NCBI RefSeq assembly: GCF_009649815.1
Contig: NZ_WJIC01000031.1
Span: 1-64,000, forward strand
Reading direction: 5' to 3'
Length of the DNA: 64,000 nucleotides
Source: Nocardia sp. SYP-A9097
GTDB taxonomy: Bacteria > Actinomycetota > Actinomycetes > Mycobacteriales > Mycobacteriaceae
A model generated the notes under the pieces. The model saw only the letters and a list, made by a program, of their open reading frames with translations. It did no database searches and was not told the DNA's origin. How positions within the stretch are numbered: the first letter of the stretch is position 1; the number at the start of each line of letters is the position of its first letter. Positions 25,460 through 34,048 of the stretch are shown one piece after another. The position numbers and the translations under genes were made by a program.

Positions 25460-26699
25460 GACCTGCCACCTCCAGCACAATTCGCGCTACCTCGTCCGCG
25501 GCGTCACGGTGACCGGCATCCGCCGCCGCGCGACCCATGGCTGCCAGCCGATCGGAATCCCTGAGCAGCGGTATCACCTCGTCGATCACATATTTCGGAG
25601 TCAGCTCCGCGTCCGCCACGATTCTGCCACCGCCCGCGGCCACCACCGGCCGCGCATTGAGTTCCTGCTCGCCATTGCCGTGTGGTAGCGGAACATAGAA
25701 CGCGGGCAACCCCACCGCCGACACCTCGGCGACGGTCATCGCCCCCGACCGGCACACCACCGCATCCGCCGCAGCGTACGCCAGGGCCATCTGCGACAAA
25801 TACGGCACCGCAACATATTTCGCGGGCTCATGCAGCCCGGCCAGGCTGAGACTGTTCTTCGGCCCATGCGCGTGCAGCACCGAAATCCCCGCGGCGGTCA
25901 ACTGCGGCGCGGCAGCCGACACGGCCTCATTGAGACTGCGCGCCCCCTGCGACCCGCCGAACACCAACAGCACCGGCCCCTCGGCGGGCAACCCGAAATG
26001 CTCGCGGGCCTGCGCCCGCAAAGCTGGGCGGTTGAGGGTGGAGATCGCGGACCGCACCGGAATGCCGACGACCTCCGCATCCTTGCGCCCGCGACCGCGC
26101 ACACCCGAATTCCCCGCAGCCGCCAATACTCTGGTGGCGATGCGCGCCCCGATCTTGTTGGAAATCCCCGCCATGGCATTCGCCTCATGCACCACCACAG
26201 GCACCTTGCGCCGACCGCCCTTCGTCACATCCTCTTGGTGGCGACTCCCCTTCGTCATCCCGGCATTCTTTTGGCCGGGATCCACCGATATAGGTTGCTG
26301 CGCTGCGGGTGTGGATCCCGGCCAAAAACGCGCCGGGATGACGGGGCCGGCCGCGAGATAGGCGGGGAGTGCGACGTAGCCGCCGAAGCCCACGATCACG
26401 TCGGCTTCGACCGCGTCGATGATCTCGTGTGTGCGGCGCATCGAGGCCAGTACTCGGCCGGGGAGGCGGAGCAGGTCGGCGGTGGGTTTGCGGGGTAGCG
26501 GGACCGGGGGGATCAACTCGAGGGTGTAACCGCGCTCGGGGACCAGTTCGGTTTCCAGGCCGCGCTGGGTGCCCAGGGCGGTGATCCGGATGGACGGGTC
26601 GCGTCGGCGTAGCGCGTCGGCGACCGCCAGGGCGGGTTCGATATGCCCCGCGGTGCCACCACCCGCCACGATCACCGAGAGCGGCCGCTCCACTGTCAC
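25452..26699 (-). CDS. murG: Lipid II synthase MurG with in-frame palindromic insertion
   Basis: A 415-residue peripheral membrane GT28 transferase that adds GlcNAc to lipid I. It has the glycine loop VAGGGTAGHIEPALAVADAL (residues 11-30), VGFGGYVALPAYLAA, then VVVHEANAMAG, and the C-domain VFGGSQGARSLNEAV and LPHGNGEQELNA. Residues about 119-165 separate YLAAG from VPVVVHEANA; in mycobacteria this linker is only about ten residues. The extra segment is encoded by a palindromic repeat (26253-26343) and contains PVIPARFWPGSTPAAQQ. The frame remains intact. GTG 26699 overlaps the ftsW stop by four bases. Catalytic motifs are present, so the enzyme is probably active. Confidence 0.95.
   Translation of the reverse strand: MTVERPLSVIVAGGGTAGHIEPALAVADALRRRDPSIRITALGTQRGLETELVPERGYTLELIPPVPLPRKPTADLLRLPGRVLASMRRTHEIIDAVEADVIVGFGGYVALPAYLAAGPVIPARFWPGSTPAAQQPISVDPGQKNAGMTKGSRHQEDVTKGGRRKVPVVVHEANAMAGISNKIGARIATRVLAAAGNSGVRGRGRKDAEVVGIPVRSAISTLNRPALRAQAREHFGLPAEGPVLLVFGGSQGARSLNEAVSAAAPQLTAAGISVLHAHGPKNSLSLAGLHEPAKYVAVPYLSQMALAYAAADAVVCRSGAMTVAEVSAVGLPAFYVPLPHGNGEQELNARPVVAAGGGRIVADAELTPKYVIDEVIPLLRDSDRLAAMGRAAADAGHRDAADEVARIVLEVAGRD
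26253..26343. repeat. Palindromic repeat inserted in murG
   Basis: The 33-bp left arm (26253-26285, begins CGTCATCCCGGC and ends GGCCGGGATCCAC) and right arm (26311-26343) are inverted copies matching at 29 of 33 positions, with the four differences together in the middle. Each arm is itself a hairpin (ATCCCGGC with GCCGGGAT). A further single arm lies at 40694-40726. Confidence 0.88.
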
Positions 26700-28204
26700 C
26701 TCGAATGTCCCCTGTCCCTATCGTGTTTCGTCGGATAGCTGGGTTCCCAGGCCCGCGTGCTGCGCCACGATTCGGTGGAGCGGCTGGTGCGCCTGGCGGT
26801 ATCGGAATCTATCGAGCGGCGCGACGGCGAGTCGTACCCGCCCCGGCCGCGACCGCTGGGCGGTAGTGCACGCCGCTGCGGGGCGGCCTTCACACCCGAC
26901 TTGGCCTTGGCCTTGGCCTTGGGCTTGTTGCGGGCGCGGGCGGCCTGTGCCCGTGCGGGGGAGTACATTTCGGGCACCGGCAGGCGCAGCAGGCGGCTGA
27001 AGCGACCGTCCTGTCCGGCCTGCAGCGCCGCCACCGCCTCGGGTTCGTGCCGGGCCGCGTTGGCGATGATGCCGAACATGAGCAGGGTGATGGCGAGCGA
27101 GGAGCCACCTGCCGAAACCAGTGGCAGCTGCAGGCCGGTCACCGGCAGCAGGCCGACGACGTAGCCGACATTGATGAGCGCCTGCCCGGTGATCCAGGTG
27201 GTGGCCGAGGCGGTCAGCAGCCGGATGAACGGATCCACCGAACGCGTGGCGATGCGCAAACCCGTGTACACGAACAGCGCGAAAAGCCCCAGCACCAAGG
27301 CACATCCGAGGAAGCCGAGCTCCTCGCCGATGATCGCGAAGATGAAGTCGTTGTGCGCGTTGGGCAGATAGCTCCACTTGGCCCGCGACTGTCCGAGCCC
27401 GCGTCCCCAAATTCCGCCGTCGGCAAGCGAATACAACGCCTGCCGCGCCTGATACCCGATGCCCTGCGGATCGTCACCCGGGTTGAAGAACGCGCGCATA
27501 CGGTCCGACCGATATCCGGCCGACAGCGCCAGAATGCCGGCCGCCACACCACCGGACACCGCGATGGTCACGAACATACGCAGCGGCAGCCCGCCGAACC
27601 ACAGCAGCGAGGACAGCACAATGCCCAGCGCGATGGTGGTGGACAGGTTCGGTTCGAGCACGACCAGGAAACACACCAGCAGGCCCGCGGGCACCAGCGG
27701 CATGAGAATGTCCTTGTACCCGGCCTTTTCGGTCTGCCGCGAGGCCAGCAGATGCGCGCCCCACACCACCAGGGTCACCTTGGCGATCTCGGACGGCTGC
27801 ACCGAGACGACCCCGAGGTCGAACCAGCGCCGCGACCCCTGCACCTCGGTGCCGATGCCCGGAATCAGCACCAGCACCAGGAGCACGACGGACAAAGCGA
27901 ACACCGGGAACGACAACTGCCGCATCACCCGCATGGGAATCCGCAGCGCGATATAGAACAGCACCGCACCGAACAGCGCCATCGCCGCCTGCATGAGGAA
28001 CAGCGAATACGCGGATTTACCAACGGCATACGACTCGACGCTGGACGCCGAGAGCACCATCACCAGTCCGAGGACGGTGAGCAGTACCGCGATGGCGACG
28101 ACGAGATGGAACGAGGCCAGCGGTCGCGCCAGCCAGGCCGCGAACCATCCGGTGCCGGCCCGCCGCGCGGAACCTGTTGTCCCCGCGCGGCGTGGCCCCG
28201 TCAT
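26696..28204 (-). CDS. ftsW: Lipid II polymerase/division protein FtsW
   Basis: A 502-residue SEDS protein with about ten membrane segments that polymerises septal peptidoglycan with the class B PBP. Signature regions seen are GSRRWFDLGVVSVQPSEIAK (about residue 125), the NAHNDFIFAIIGEELGF segment (about 285) and PLVSAGGSSLAITLL (about 355). The cytoplasmic C-terminus (about 400-502) is unusually long and strongly basic (Lys/Arg/Ala-rich), as in mycobacterial FtsW, which binds FtsZ through it. It overlaps murD and murG by four bases each. Confidence 0.96.
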   Translation of the reverse strand: MTGPRRAGTTGSARRAGTGWFAAWLARPLASFHLVVAIAVLLTVLGLVMVLSASSVESYAVGKSAYSLFLMQAAMALFGAVLFYIALRIPMRVMRQLSFPVFALSVVLLVLVLIPGIGTEVQGSRRWFDLGVVSVQPSEIAKVTLVVWGAHLLASRQTEKAGYKDILMPLVPAGLLVCFLVVLEPNLSTTIALGIVLSSLLWFGGLPLRMFVTIAVSGGVAAGILALSAGYRSDRMRAFFNPGDDPQGIGYQARQALYSLADGGIWGRGLGQSRAKWSYLPNAHNDFIFAIIGEELGFLGCALVLGLFALFVYTGLRIATRSVDPFIRLLTASATTWITGQALINVGYVVGLLPVTGLQLPLVSAGGSSLAITLLMFGIIANAARHEPEAVAALQAGQDGRFSRLLRLPVPEMYSPARAQAARARNKPKAKAKAKSGVKAAPQRRALPPSGRGRGGYDSPSRRSIDSDTARRTSRSTESWRSTRAWEPSYPTKHDRDRGHSR

Positions 28205-29685
28205 TCCGGTCTCCCGATGTCCTTCTCGTCCAGGGCCTGCACCGCGGTCACGAAACTTCGTCCGCGATGGGTGTAGTCGGCGAACATGTCCAGGGATGCC
28301 GCGGCCGGAGCCAGCAGCACGGTGTCGCCGCGGGTGGCATAACTGGCGGCCACCCGGACCGCGCGAGCCATCACCGCTTCGGGCTCGATTTCGGTGAAGG
28401 GGTCACCCATTCCTGCATCGTCCCCCGAATTCAGCTCCACGACGGGGACATCCGGGGCGTGTCGCGCCAGTGCGGCGGCGATCACGGGCGCGTCGACACC
28501 GAAGAGTACGGCCGCGATCAGGTGTTCGCGCACCTCCTCCACGAGGTCTTCGACGCTCGCGCCCTTGAGCTGTCCGCCGGCCACCCAGATGACCGAGTGG
28601 TGCGCCAGGATCGACGACCGCGCGGCATGCGGATTGGTGGCCTTGGAGTCGTCCACGAAGTCGACACCGCAGAGTTCGCGCACCTGCGCCGCGCGATGCG
28701 GGCCCACCTTGTGTTCCTGCAGCCCCTCTTTCACGAACTGCGGTGCCACATCGATGGATCGGGTGAGCGCGGCCGCGGCGAGCGCGTCGGCAACCCCGGC
28801 CGGACCCTGCGGGCTGATATCGCCCACCTCGGCCAGAATCGCGGCCTTGGTGAAGGCGCGATCCAGCAGTTTGCCGTCGACCACACCGAGTTCACCGTCG
28901 GCGGGTACACCGATCCGGAACCCGACGGTGCGGCGCGCCTTGGACTTTCGCGCCAGCGCGGCCGCGACCTGATCGTCCAGGCCGACCACGCCGACGCGTC
29001 CGGTGAGCGCGCGCGCCTTGGCGGCGGCATAGCCGTCGAGTCCGCCGTGCCAGTCCAGGTGATCCTCGGCCACGTTCAGCACCACACCGGCTTCGGGTCG
29101 TACCGAAGGGGCCCAATACAATTGGAACGAGGAGAGCTCCACGGCCAGCACCTGCGGACCCGGATTGCGGCGCAGCGCATCCAAAATCGGCAGTCCGATA
29201 TTGCCGCAGGCGACGCTGGGAATCCCGGCGGCCCGCAGTATCGAATGCGTCATCTGCGTGGTGGTGGTCTTACCGTTCGTGCCGGTGATCACCAGCCACT
29301 TGCGCACCGGCCCGTAGATGCGCGCCTGATCGACCCACCAGGCGAACTCGACATCACCCCATACCGGAATGCCCTCGGTGACAGCCGAAACCAGTATCGG
29401 GGAGTCGGGCCGCCAGCCGGGGCTGGTGATGACCAGTGCGAACCGTTGCAGCGCATCGGGTTCGAGTAGATCGGCGGTGGTGGCGGTCTGCAGACCGAGT
29501 TCGGCGGCTTCGGCCAGGGCCTTACCGCCGCCGTCGGTGACCACCGGGCGGGCGCCGATGTCCTGTAGCGGCTCCACGAGGGAGCGCCCGGACACCCCCC
29601 AACCGGCGACGAGAACGTCACGACCGCGCAGGAATTCGAGCATGGGGCCCGGAGAACGCAGGACCCTCGGAGAATGTTCGACCAT
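28201..29685 (-). CDS. murD: UDP-N-acetylmuramoylalanine--D-glutamate ligase
   Basis: A 494-residue cytoplasmic Mur ligase. The N-terminal Rossmann region is VLVAGWGVSGRSLVEPL (about residue 25), the ATP-binding loop VITGTNGKTTTTQM (about residue 133), and later VDDSKATNPHAA and the C-domain LLAPAAASLDMF. It starts seven bases after mraY and its end overlaps ftsW by four bases. Order mraY-murD-ftsW matches the canonical cluster. Confidence 0.96.
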   Translation of the reverse strand: MVEHSPRVLRSPGPMLEFLRGRDVLVAGWGVSGRSLVEPLQDIGARPVVTDGGGKALAEAAELGLQTATTADLLEPDALQRFALVITSPGWRPDSPILVSAVTEGIPVWGDVEFAWWVDQARIYGPVRKWLVITGTNGKTTTTQMTHSILRAAGIPSVACGNIGLPILDALRRNPGPQVLAVELSSFQLYWAPSVRPEAGVVLNVAEDHLDWHGGLDGYAAAKARALTGRVGVVGLDDQVAAALARKSKARRTVGFRIGVPADGELGVVDGKLLDRAFTKAAILAEVGDISPQGPAGVADALAAAALTRSIDVAPQFVKEGLQEHKVGPHRAAQVRELCGVDFVDDSKATNPHAARSSILAHHSVIWVAGGQLKGASVEDLVEEVREHLIAAVLFGVDAPVIAAALARHAPDVPVVELNSGDDAGMGDPFTEIEPEAVMARAVRVAASYATRGDTVLLAPAAASLDMFADYTHRGRSFVTAVQALDEKDIGRPE

Positions 29686-29692
29686 CAGATGT

Positions 29693-30769
29693 TCACCCGA
29701 CCGCAGAGAGGTAATCGCTGTAGAACAGGCCCAGACCGATCGCCGACGCCATGCCGGCCAGCAACCAGAACCGGATGATCACCGTGGTTTCAGCCCACCC
29801 GCTCAATTCGAAGTGGTGGTGGAACGGAGCCATCTTGAACAATCGGTTCCGTGTGGTGCGGAAGACCGCGACCTGCAAGATGACCGAAGCCGCCTCGGCG
29901 ACGAAGAGCGCGCCGATCACGATCATCAGCAGTTCGGTGCGCGTGGTGATCGACAGGCCCGCGAGCAGACCGCCGAGGGCCAGCGAACCGGTATCGCCCA
30001 TGAAGATCTTGGCGGGCGCGGCATTCCACCACAGGAAGCCGATGCACGCAGCCCCGCCGGCGGCACACACCAGCGCCAGATCCAGTGGATCGCGCACGTT
30101 GTAGCAGCCCGCCTCCGGATGCGTGGAGCAGGCATTGCGCCACTGCCAGAAGGTGATGATCATGTACGCGCCCAGTACCAGACTAATGGAACCGGCCGCG
30201 AGACCGTCCAGGCCGTCGGTCAGGTTGACCGCGTTGGACCAGGCCACCACGATCAGGCTGACGAAGAACAGGAAGATCACCACGCCCATCGATATTGTGG
30301 TGATGTCCCGCGTGTACGACAGGTGCCGGCTGGCGGGGGTCAACCCGTTCGCGCCCTTGAATTGCAGTGCCAGCACACCGAATATGACCGCCGAGGCCAA
30401 CTGCCCGATGTACTTACCCGCGGCGGTGAGCCCGAGATTGCGCTGCTTACGCAGTTTGATCATGTCGTCCAGGAAGCCGACCGCGCCGAGCGCGGTGGCC
30501 AATCCCATGACCAGCAGACCCGAGGCCGAGGGCCCCGGCTCGCCGTAGCTCATCGAAATCAGGTGCGAGCCGAGGTATCCGGCCCACATACCGATGATGA
30601 TGGCGACGCCGCCCATGGTGGGGGTGCCGCGCTTGGCCTTGTGCGATTCCGGGCCGTCGACCCGGATCTCCTGGCCGAAGCCCTGTTTGGCGAACCAGCT
30701 GATCACCGCGGGGGTGAGCAGAATGGAGACGGCGAGCGCGATGGCCGCCGACAGCAGGATCTGTGTCAT
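29693..30769 (-). CDS. mraY: Phospho-N-acetylmuramoyl-pentapeptide transferase
   Basis: A 358-residue integral membrane enzyme that makes lipid I from undecaprenyl phosphate and UDP-MurNAc-pentapeptide. Signatures are KRGTPTMGGVAI (about residue 48), the acidic NAVNLTDGLDGLAAG (about residue 195), FMGDTGSLALGGLLAG and MAPFHHHFELSGW near the C-terminus. ATG 30769 overlaps the murF stop by four bases; a longer frame to 30805 lies within murF. Confidence 0.97.
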   Translation of the reverse strand: MTQILLSAAIALAVSILLTPAVISWFAKQGFGQEIRVDGPESHKAKRGTPTMGGVAIIIGMWAGYLGSHLISMSYGEPGPSASGLLVMGLATALGAVGFLDDMIKLRKQRNLGLTAAGKYIGQLASAVIFGVLALQFKGANGLTPASRHLSYTRDITTISMGVVIFLFFVSLIVVAWSNAVNLTDGLDGLAAGSISLVLGAYMIITFWQWRNACSTHPEAGCYNVRDPLDLALVCAAGGAACIGFLWWNAAPAKIFMGDTGSLALGGLLAGLSITTRTELLMIVIGALFVAEAASVILQVAVFRTTRNRLFKMAPFHHHFELSGWAETTVIIRFWLLAGMASAIGLGLFYSDYLSAVG

Positions 30770-32265
30770 CGCGCGGCCTCCAGGAGGTGCTCGGCAACGG
30801 TCCACAGCCCCACCGACTTCGAGGCCTTCACGAGCACCACATCACCCGGTTCGAGTTCGGCGTCGAGAATCTCGATCGCGGCTTGCAGGTCCGGCACCAG
30901 TATCGACTCTTCACCCCAGGAACCCTCCATCACCGCCCCCTGATGCATGCCGTGCGATGGCCGCCCGGTGCCGATCACTATGAGCCGATCGACGTCCAAG
31001 CGCACGACGAGCCGGCCGATGCGATCGTGTTCGATCACCGAATCGTCGCCCAGTTCACCCATTTCGCCGAGCACGGCCCAGCTGCGGCGGCGGCCGATCT
31101 CGCGGCCCTGCCCGTCCGCTCCGGCCCTGCGGGACATGGTGACGAGGGCTTTGAGCGCCGCGCGCACCGAATCCGGGTTGGCGTTGTAGGAGTCGTTGAT
31201 GACGGTCACACCGTCGGTCCGGGTGCGCACGTCCATGCGCCGCGCCGAGGCCGCGCTCGCGCCGGCGAGGGCCTGCGCCACGGTTGCGAGATCCGCGCCC
31301 TGGTTCAGGGCCACGGCGGCGGCGGACAGAGCATTGCCGACCTGATGCTCACCGTGCACGGCGAGCTGGACGGCGATGGATTCGCCCTTGTGGTGCAGCG
31401 TGAATCGCGCCCGCGCCTGCTCGTCCATCTGGACGTCGGTGGCGCGCACATCGGCGTTCGAGTTGAGCCCGACGGTCACTACCCGCGCCGGTGTCCGCTC
31501 GGCCATCTGCGCGACCAGGCGGTCGTCGAGATTCAGTACGGCGAGACCGGTGGCCGGAAGGGCTTCCACCAGTTCGCCTTTGGTCTGCGCGATTATTTCC
31601 TGACTGCCGAATTCACCCAGGTGTGCGGTGCCGACATTGAGCACCACGCCCACGCTGGGCGGCGCGATCTCGGTGAGCGCCTTGATATGTCCGGGTCCGC
31701 GCGCGGAGAGCTCCAGCACGAGGTAGCGGGTGTTCGCGTCGGCGCGCAGCGCCGTCCACGGGTGGCCGAGCTCATTGTTGAACGAGCCGGGCGGGGCGAC
31801 AACCTCGCCGAGCGGGGCCAGTACGGCCGCGAGCAGATCCTTGGTGGAGGTCTTGCCGGACGAACCGGTCACACCGACCACGGTGAGGCCGCCCGTCGCG
31901 GCCAGGCGATCCACGCTGGCCCGCGCCAGCTTGCCGAGGGCCTCGAGTACGGCCGCGCCGGACCCGTCGGTGTCATAGGCCAGCGCGATGGCGCGGCTGG
32001 GCGCATGTGCCTGTGGCGCAACCACAATCGCCGGGACGCCGATCGGGCGCGCCGCCAGCACCGCCACCGCTCCGGCGGCTATGGCCTTGGCCGCGAAGTC
32101 GTGACCGTCGGCATGCTCGCCCGGCAGCGCCAGGAACAGGTCACCGGGAGTGATTCGGCGCGAATCGAATTCGGCCGCTCCGGTGACCGTCGTGTCGGGG
32201 TCGGGGACATCGTGCAGCGTGCCGCCCACGATCTCCGCGATCTCCCGCAAAGTCATCTCGATCAT
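30766..32265 (-). CDS. murF: UDP-MurNAc-tripeptide--D-Ala-D-Ala ligase
   Basis: A 499-residue Mur ligase that adds D-Ala-D-Ala to the wall precursor. It begins MIEMTLREIAEIVGG with the family's DSRRITPGDLFLAL motif (about residue 35), the ATP loop VTGSSGKTSTKDLL (about residue 131), and NDSYNANPDSVRAAL (about residue 350). The start overlaps murE by four bases and its end overlaps mraY. Confidence 0.96.
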   Translation of the reverse strand: MIEMTLREIAEIVGGTLHDVPDPDTTVTGAAEFDSRRITPGDLFLALPGEHADGHDFAAKAIAAGAVAVLAARPIGVPAIVVAPQAHAPSRAIALAYDTDGSGAAVLEALGKLARASVDRLAATGGLTVVGVTGSSGKTSTKDLLAAVLAPLGEVVAPPGSFNNELGHPWTALRADANTRYLVLELSARGPGHIKALTEIAPPSVGVVLNVGTAHLGEFGSQEIIAQTKGELVEALPATGLAVLNLDDRLVAQMAERTPARVVTVGLNSNADVRATDVQMDEQARARFTLHHKGESIAVQLAVHGEHQVGNALSAAAVALNQGADLATVAQALAGASAASARRMDVRTRTDGVTVINDSYNANPDSVRAALKALVTMSRRAGADGQGREIGRRRSWAVLGEMGELGDDSVIEHDRIGRLVVRLDVDRLIVIGTGRPSHGMHQGAVMEGSWGEESILVPDLQAAIEILDAELEPGDVVLVKASKSVGLWTVAEHLLEAAR

Positions 32266-33896
32266 GAATGCGTCAGGTCCCTCGTCCTTCGCGACAAGGC
32301 CGCCGCGAGCACCTCGCGGTCGTCGAACGGATACTTCACTCCCGAAATCTCCTGCCCTGTTTCATGTCCCTTGCCCGCGACCAGCAGCACATCGCCGGGT
32401 TGTGCCCAGTCGACGGCGGCGGCAATGGCCTGTGCCCGGTCCCCGACCTCCCGGACCTCTCCGCGTTCGCCCGGCGGCACCTGCTCGGCGCCGGCACGGA
32501 CCGCGGCGCGGATGGCCGCAGGCTCTTCACTACGTGGATTGTCGTCGGTGATGATGAGCAGGTCCGCGCCGCGTGCACCGGCCGCACCCATGAAAGGGCG
32601 TTTCCCGGCATCGCGATCACCGCCCGCGCCGACCACTACGGCGAGTCGTCCGTGTCCTTGCTCGGCGAGCAGCGCACGCAGGGTGGCCACCACCGATTCG
32701 ATGGCCGCGGGCTTGTGCGCGTAGTCGACCACGGCCAGGAAACCCTGTCCGCGCTCCACCCGCTGCATCCGCCCGGGCACATCCACTTCACCCAATGCCG
32801 GTGCGGCAGTGGACGTATCGGCTCCGACCGCGGCGCAGACCGCGAGCGCGAGCAAGCCGTTGGCGATGTTGTACGCGCCCGGAAGTCGCAGCGTCACATC
32901 GAGTTTCGTACCGGGGCCGCAGGCTTCGAACCGCTGGCTCGCGGCACCGGGGACGGCCGCACCGGCCACCCAATCCGCTTGTACGCCAGGGGTTGTCGTG
33001 ACGGTCACCAATTCCGGTCGGCCGTCGGCCAGGGCCGCCACGGTCACGTCACCGGCCAGCCGGGCACCCCACTCGTCGTCGATGCACAGCACCGCTTTCG
33101 CGGCGGGTACGACGGCCGAATCACCGGGTACGAACAGGCGGCGCTTGGCGGCGAAGTAGTCCTCGAAATCGCGGTGGAAGTCGAGGTGATCCTGCGAGAG
33201 ATTGGTGAACGCGCCGACCGCGAACGCCACCCCGTCGACCCGGCCCAGCGCGAGTGCGTGACTGGAGACCTCCATGACCACCGCCTGCACACCCTGCTCC
33301 ACCATGACCGCGAACATGGCGTGCAATTGCGGAGCCTCGGGGGTGGTCAATGCCGAGGGCACCCGCTGCCCGCCGATGCGGGTTTCGATGGTGCCGATCA
33401 AGGCGGTGCGAAAACCGGCCGCGGCGAGTCCCGCCTCCACCAGATACGAAGTGGTGGTCTTGCCGGAAGTGCCGGTAATGCCGATGATGCGCAAGGTGCG
33501 AGACGGATCACCGTAAAGGGCCGAGGACAATTCGCCGAGCACCGAGCGCGGCGCGTCATGCACCAGCACCGGCACCTCGAGCTCGCCGATCAGTTCCGCG
33601 CCCGCCGGATCGGTGAAGACCGCGACCGCGCCGCGCGCCACCGCATCCCGCGCGAACCGCGCGCCGTGCGCGTGCGCCCCGGCCAATCCGGTGAACAGAT
33701 CACCCGGCCGGACCGCGTTCGAACGCTGCTCGATACCGGTGATCAGCACATCCGCCGGAATACCGGCGGTACCGGCCGGGCGGGCGTTCGTGAGCTCGGC
33801 GACCGTGCGCAGGGCGGTCACCGGCGGTGCGGCGGGCCGAAGTACCTGCGGACTGTCTTGCGCGGGCACGAAGCTCCTCTCCGGGACGGTGTTCAT
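32262..33896 (-). CDS. murE: UDP-MurNAc-L-Ala-D-Glu--meso-DAP ligase
   Basis: A 544-residue Mur ligase. The N-domain has NAVRPGDLFTGLAGAHAHG; the ATP loop is ITGTSGKTTTSYLVE (about residue 136). The C-domain carries DNPRSEEPAAI (about residue 450), the DNPR motif that selects meso-diaminopimelate over lysine, as expected for an actinomycete with DAP-type wall. The N-terminal 25 residues are a Pro/Ala extension. A 152-bp gap separates it from pbpB, whereas downstream junctions overlap. Confidence 0.96.
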   Translation of the reverse strand: MNTVPERSFVPAQDSPQVLRPAAPPVTALRTVAELTNARPAGTAGIPADVLITGIEQRSNAVRPGDLFTGLAGAHAHGARFARDAVARGAVAVFTDPAGAELIGELEVPVLVHDAPRSVLGELSSALYGDPSRTLRIIGITGTSGKTTTSYLVEAGLAAAGFRTALIGTIETRIGGQRVPSALTTPEAPQLHAMFAVMVEQGVQAVVMEVSSHALALGRVDGVAFAVGAFTNLSQDHLDFHRDFEDYFAAKRRLFVPGDSAVVPAAKAVLCIDDEWGARLAGDVTVAALADGRPELVTVTTTPGVQADWVAGAAVPGAASQRFEACGPGTKLDVTLRLPGAYNIANGLLALAVCAAVGADTSTAAPALGEVDVPGRMQRVERGQGFLAVVDYAHKPAAIESVVATLRALLAEQGHGRLAVVVGAGGDRDAGKRPFMGAAGARGADLLIITDDNPRSEEPAAIRAAVRAGAEQVPPGERGEVREVGDRAQAIAAAVDWAQPGDVLLVAGKGHETGQEISGVKYPFDDREVLAAALSRRTRDLTHS

Positions 33897-34048
33897 CGAA
33901 GGTCATGGATCCGAATCCGGTACTCGGACTCGGATCGACGTGTCAGGTTACCTGTGTTGTGTCACCGTGCGATCGGCACGGCGCAGTTCGGTCACCCGCC
34001 CGGCCACGAGCCCGGGGCGGTGCCGGTCACGTCCATCGCCTACCTGCT

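Noticed and set aside
27047..28276. Plus-strand frame of 409 codons antisense to ftsW
   Set aside because: His/Gln/Arg-rich product of antisense reading of a membrane protein gene.
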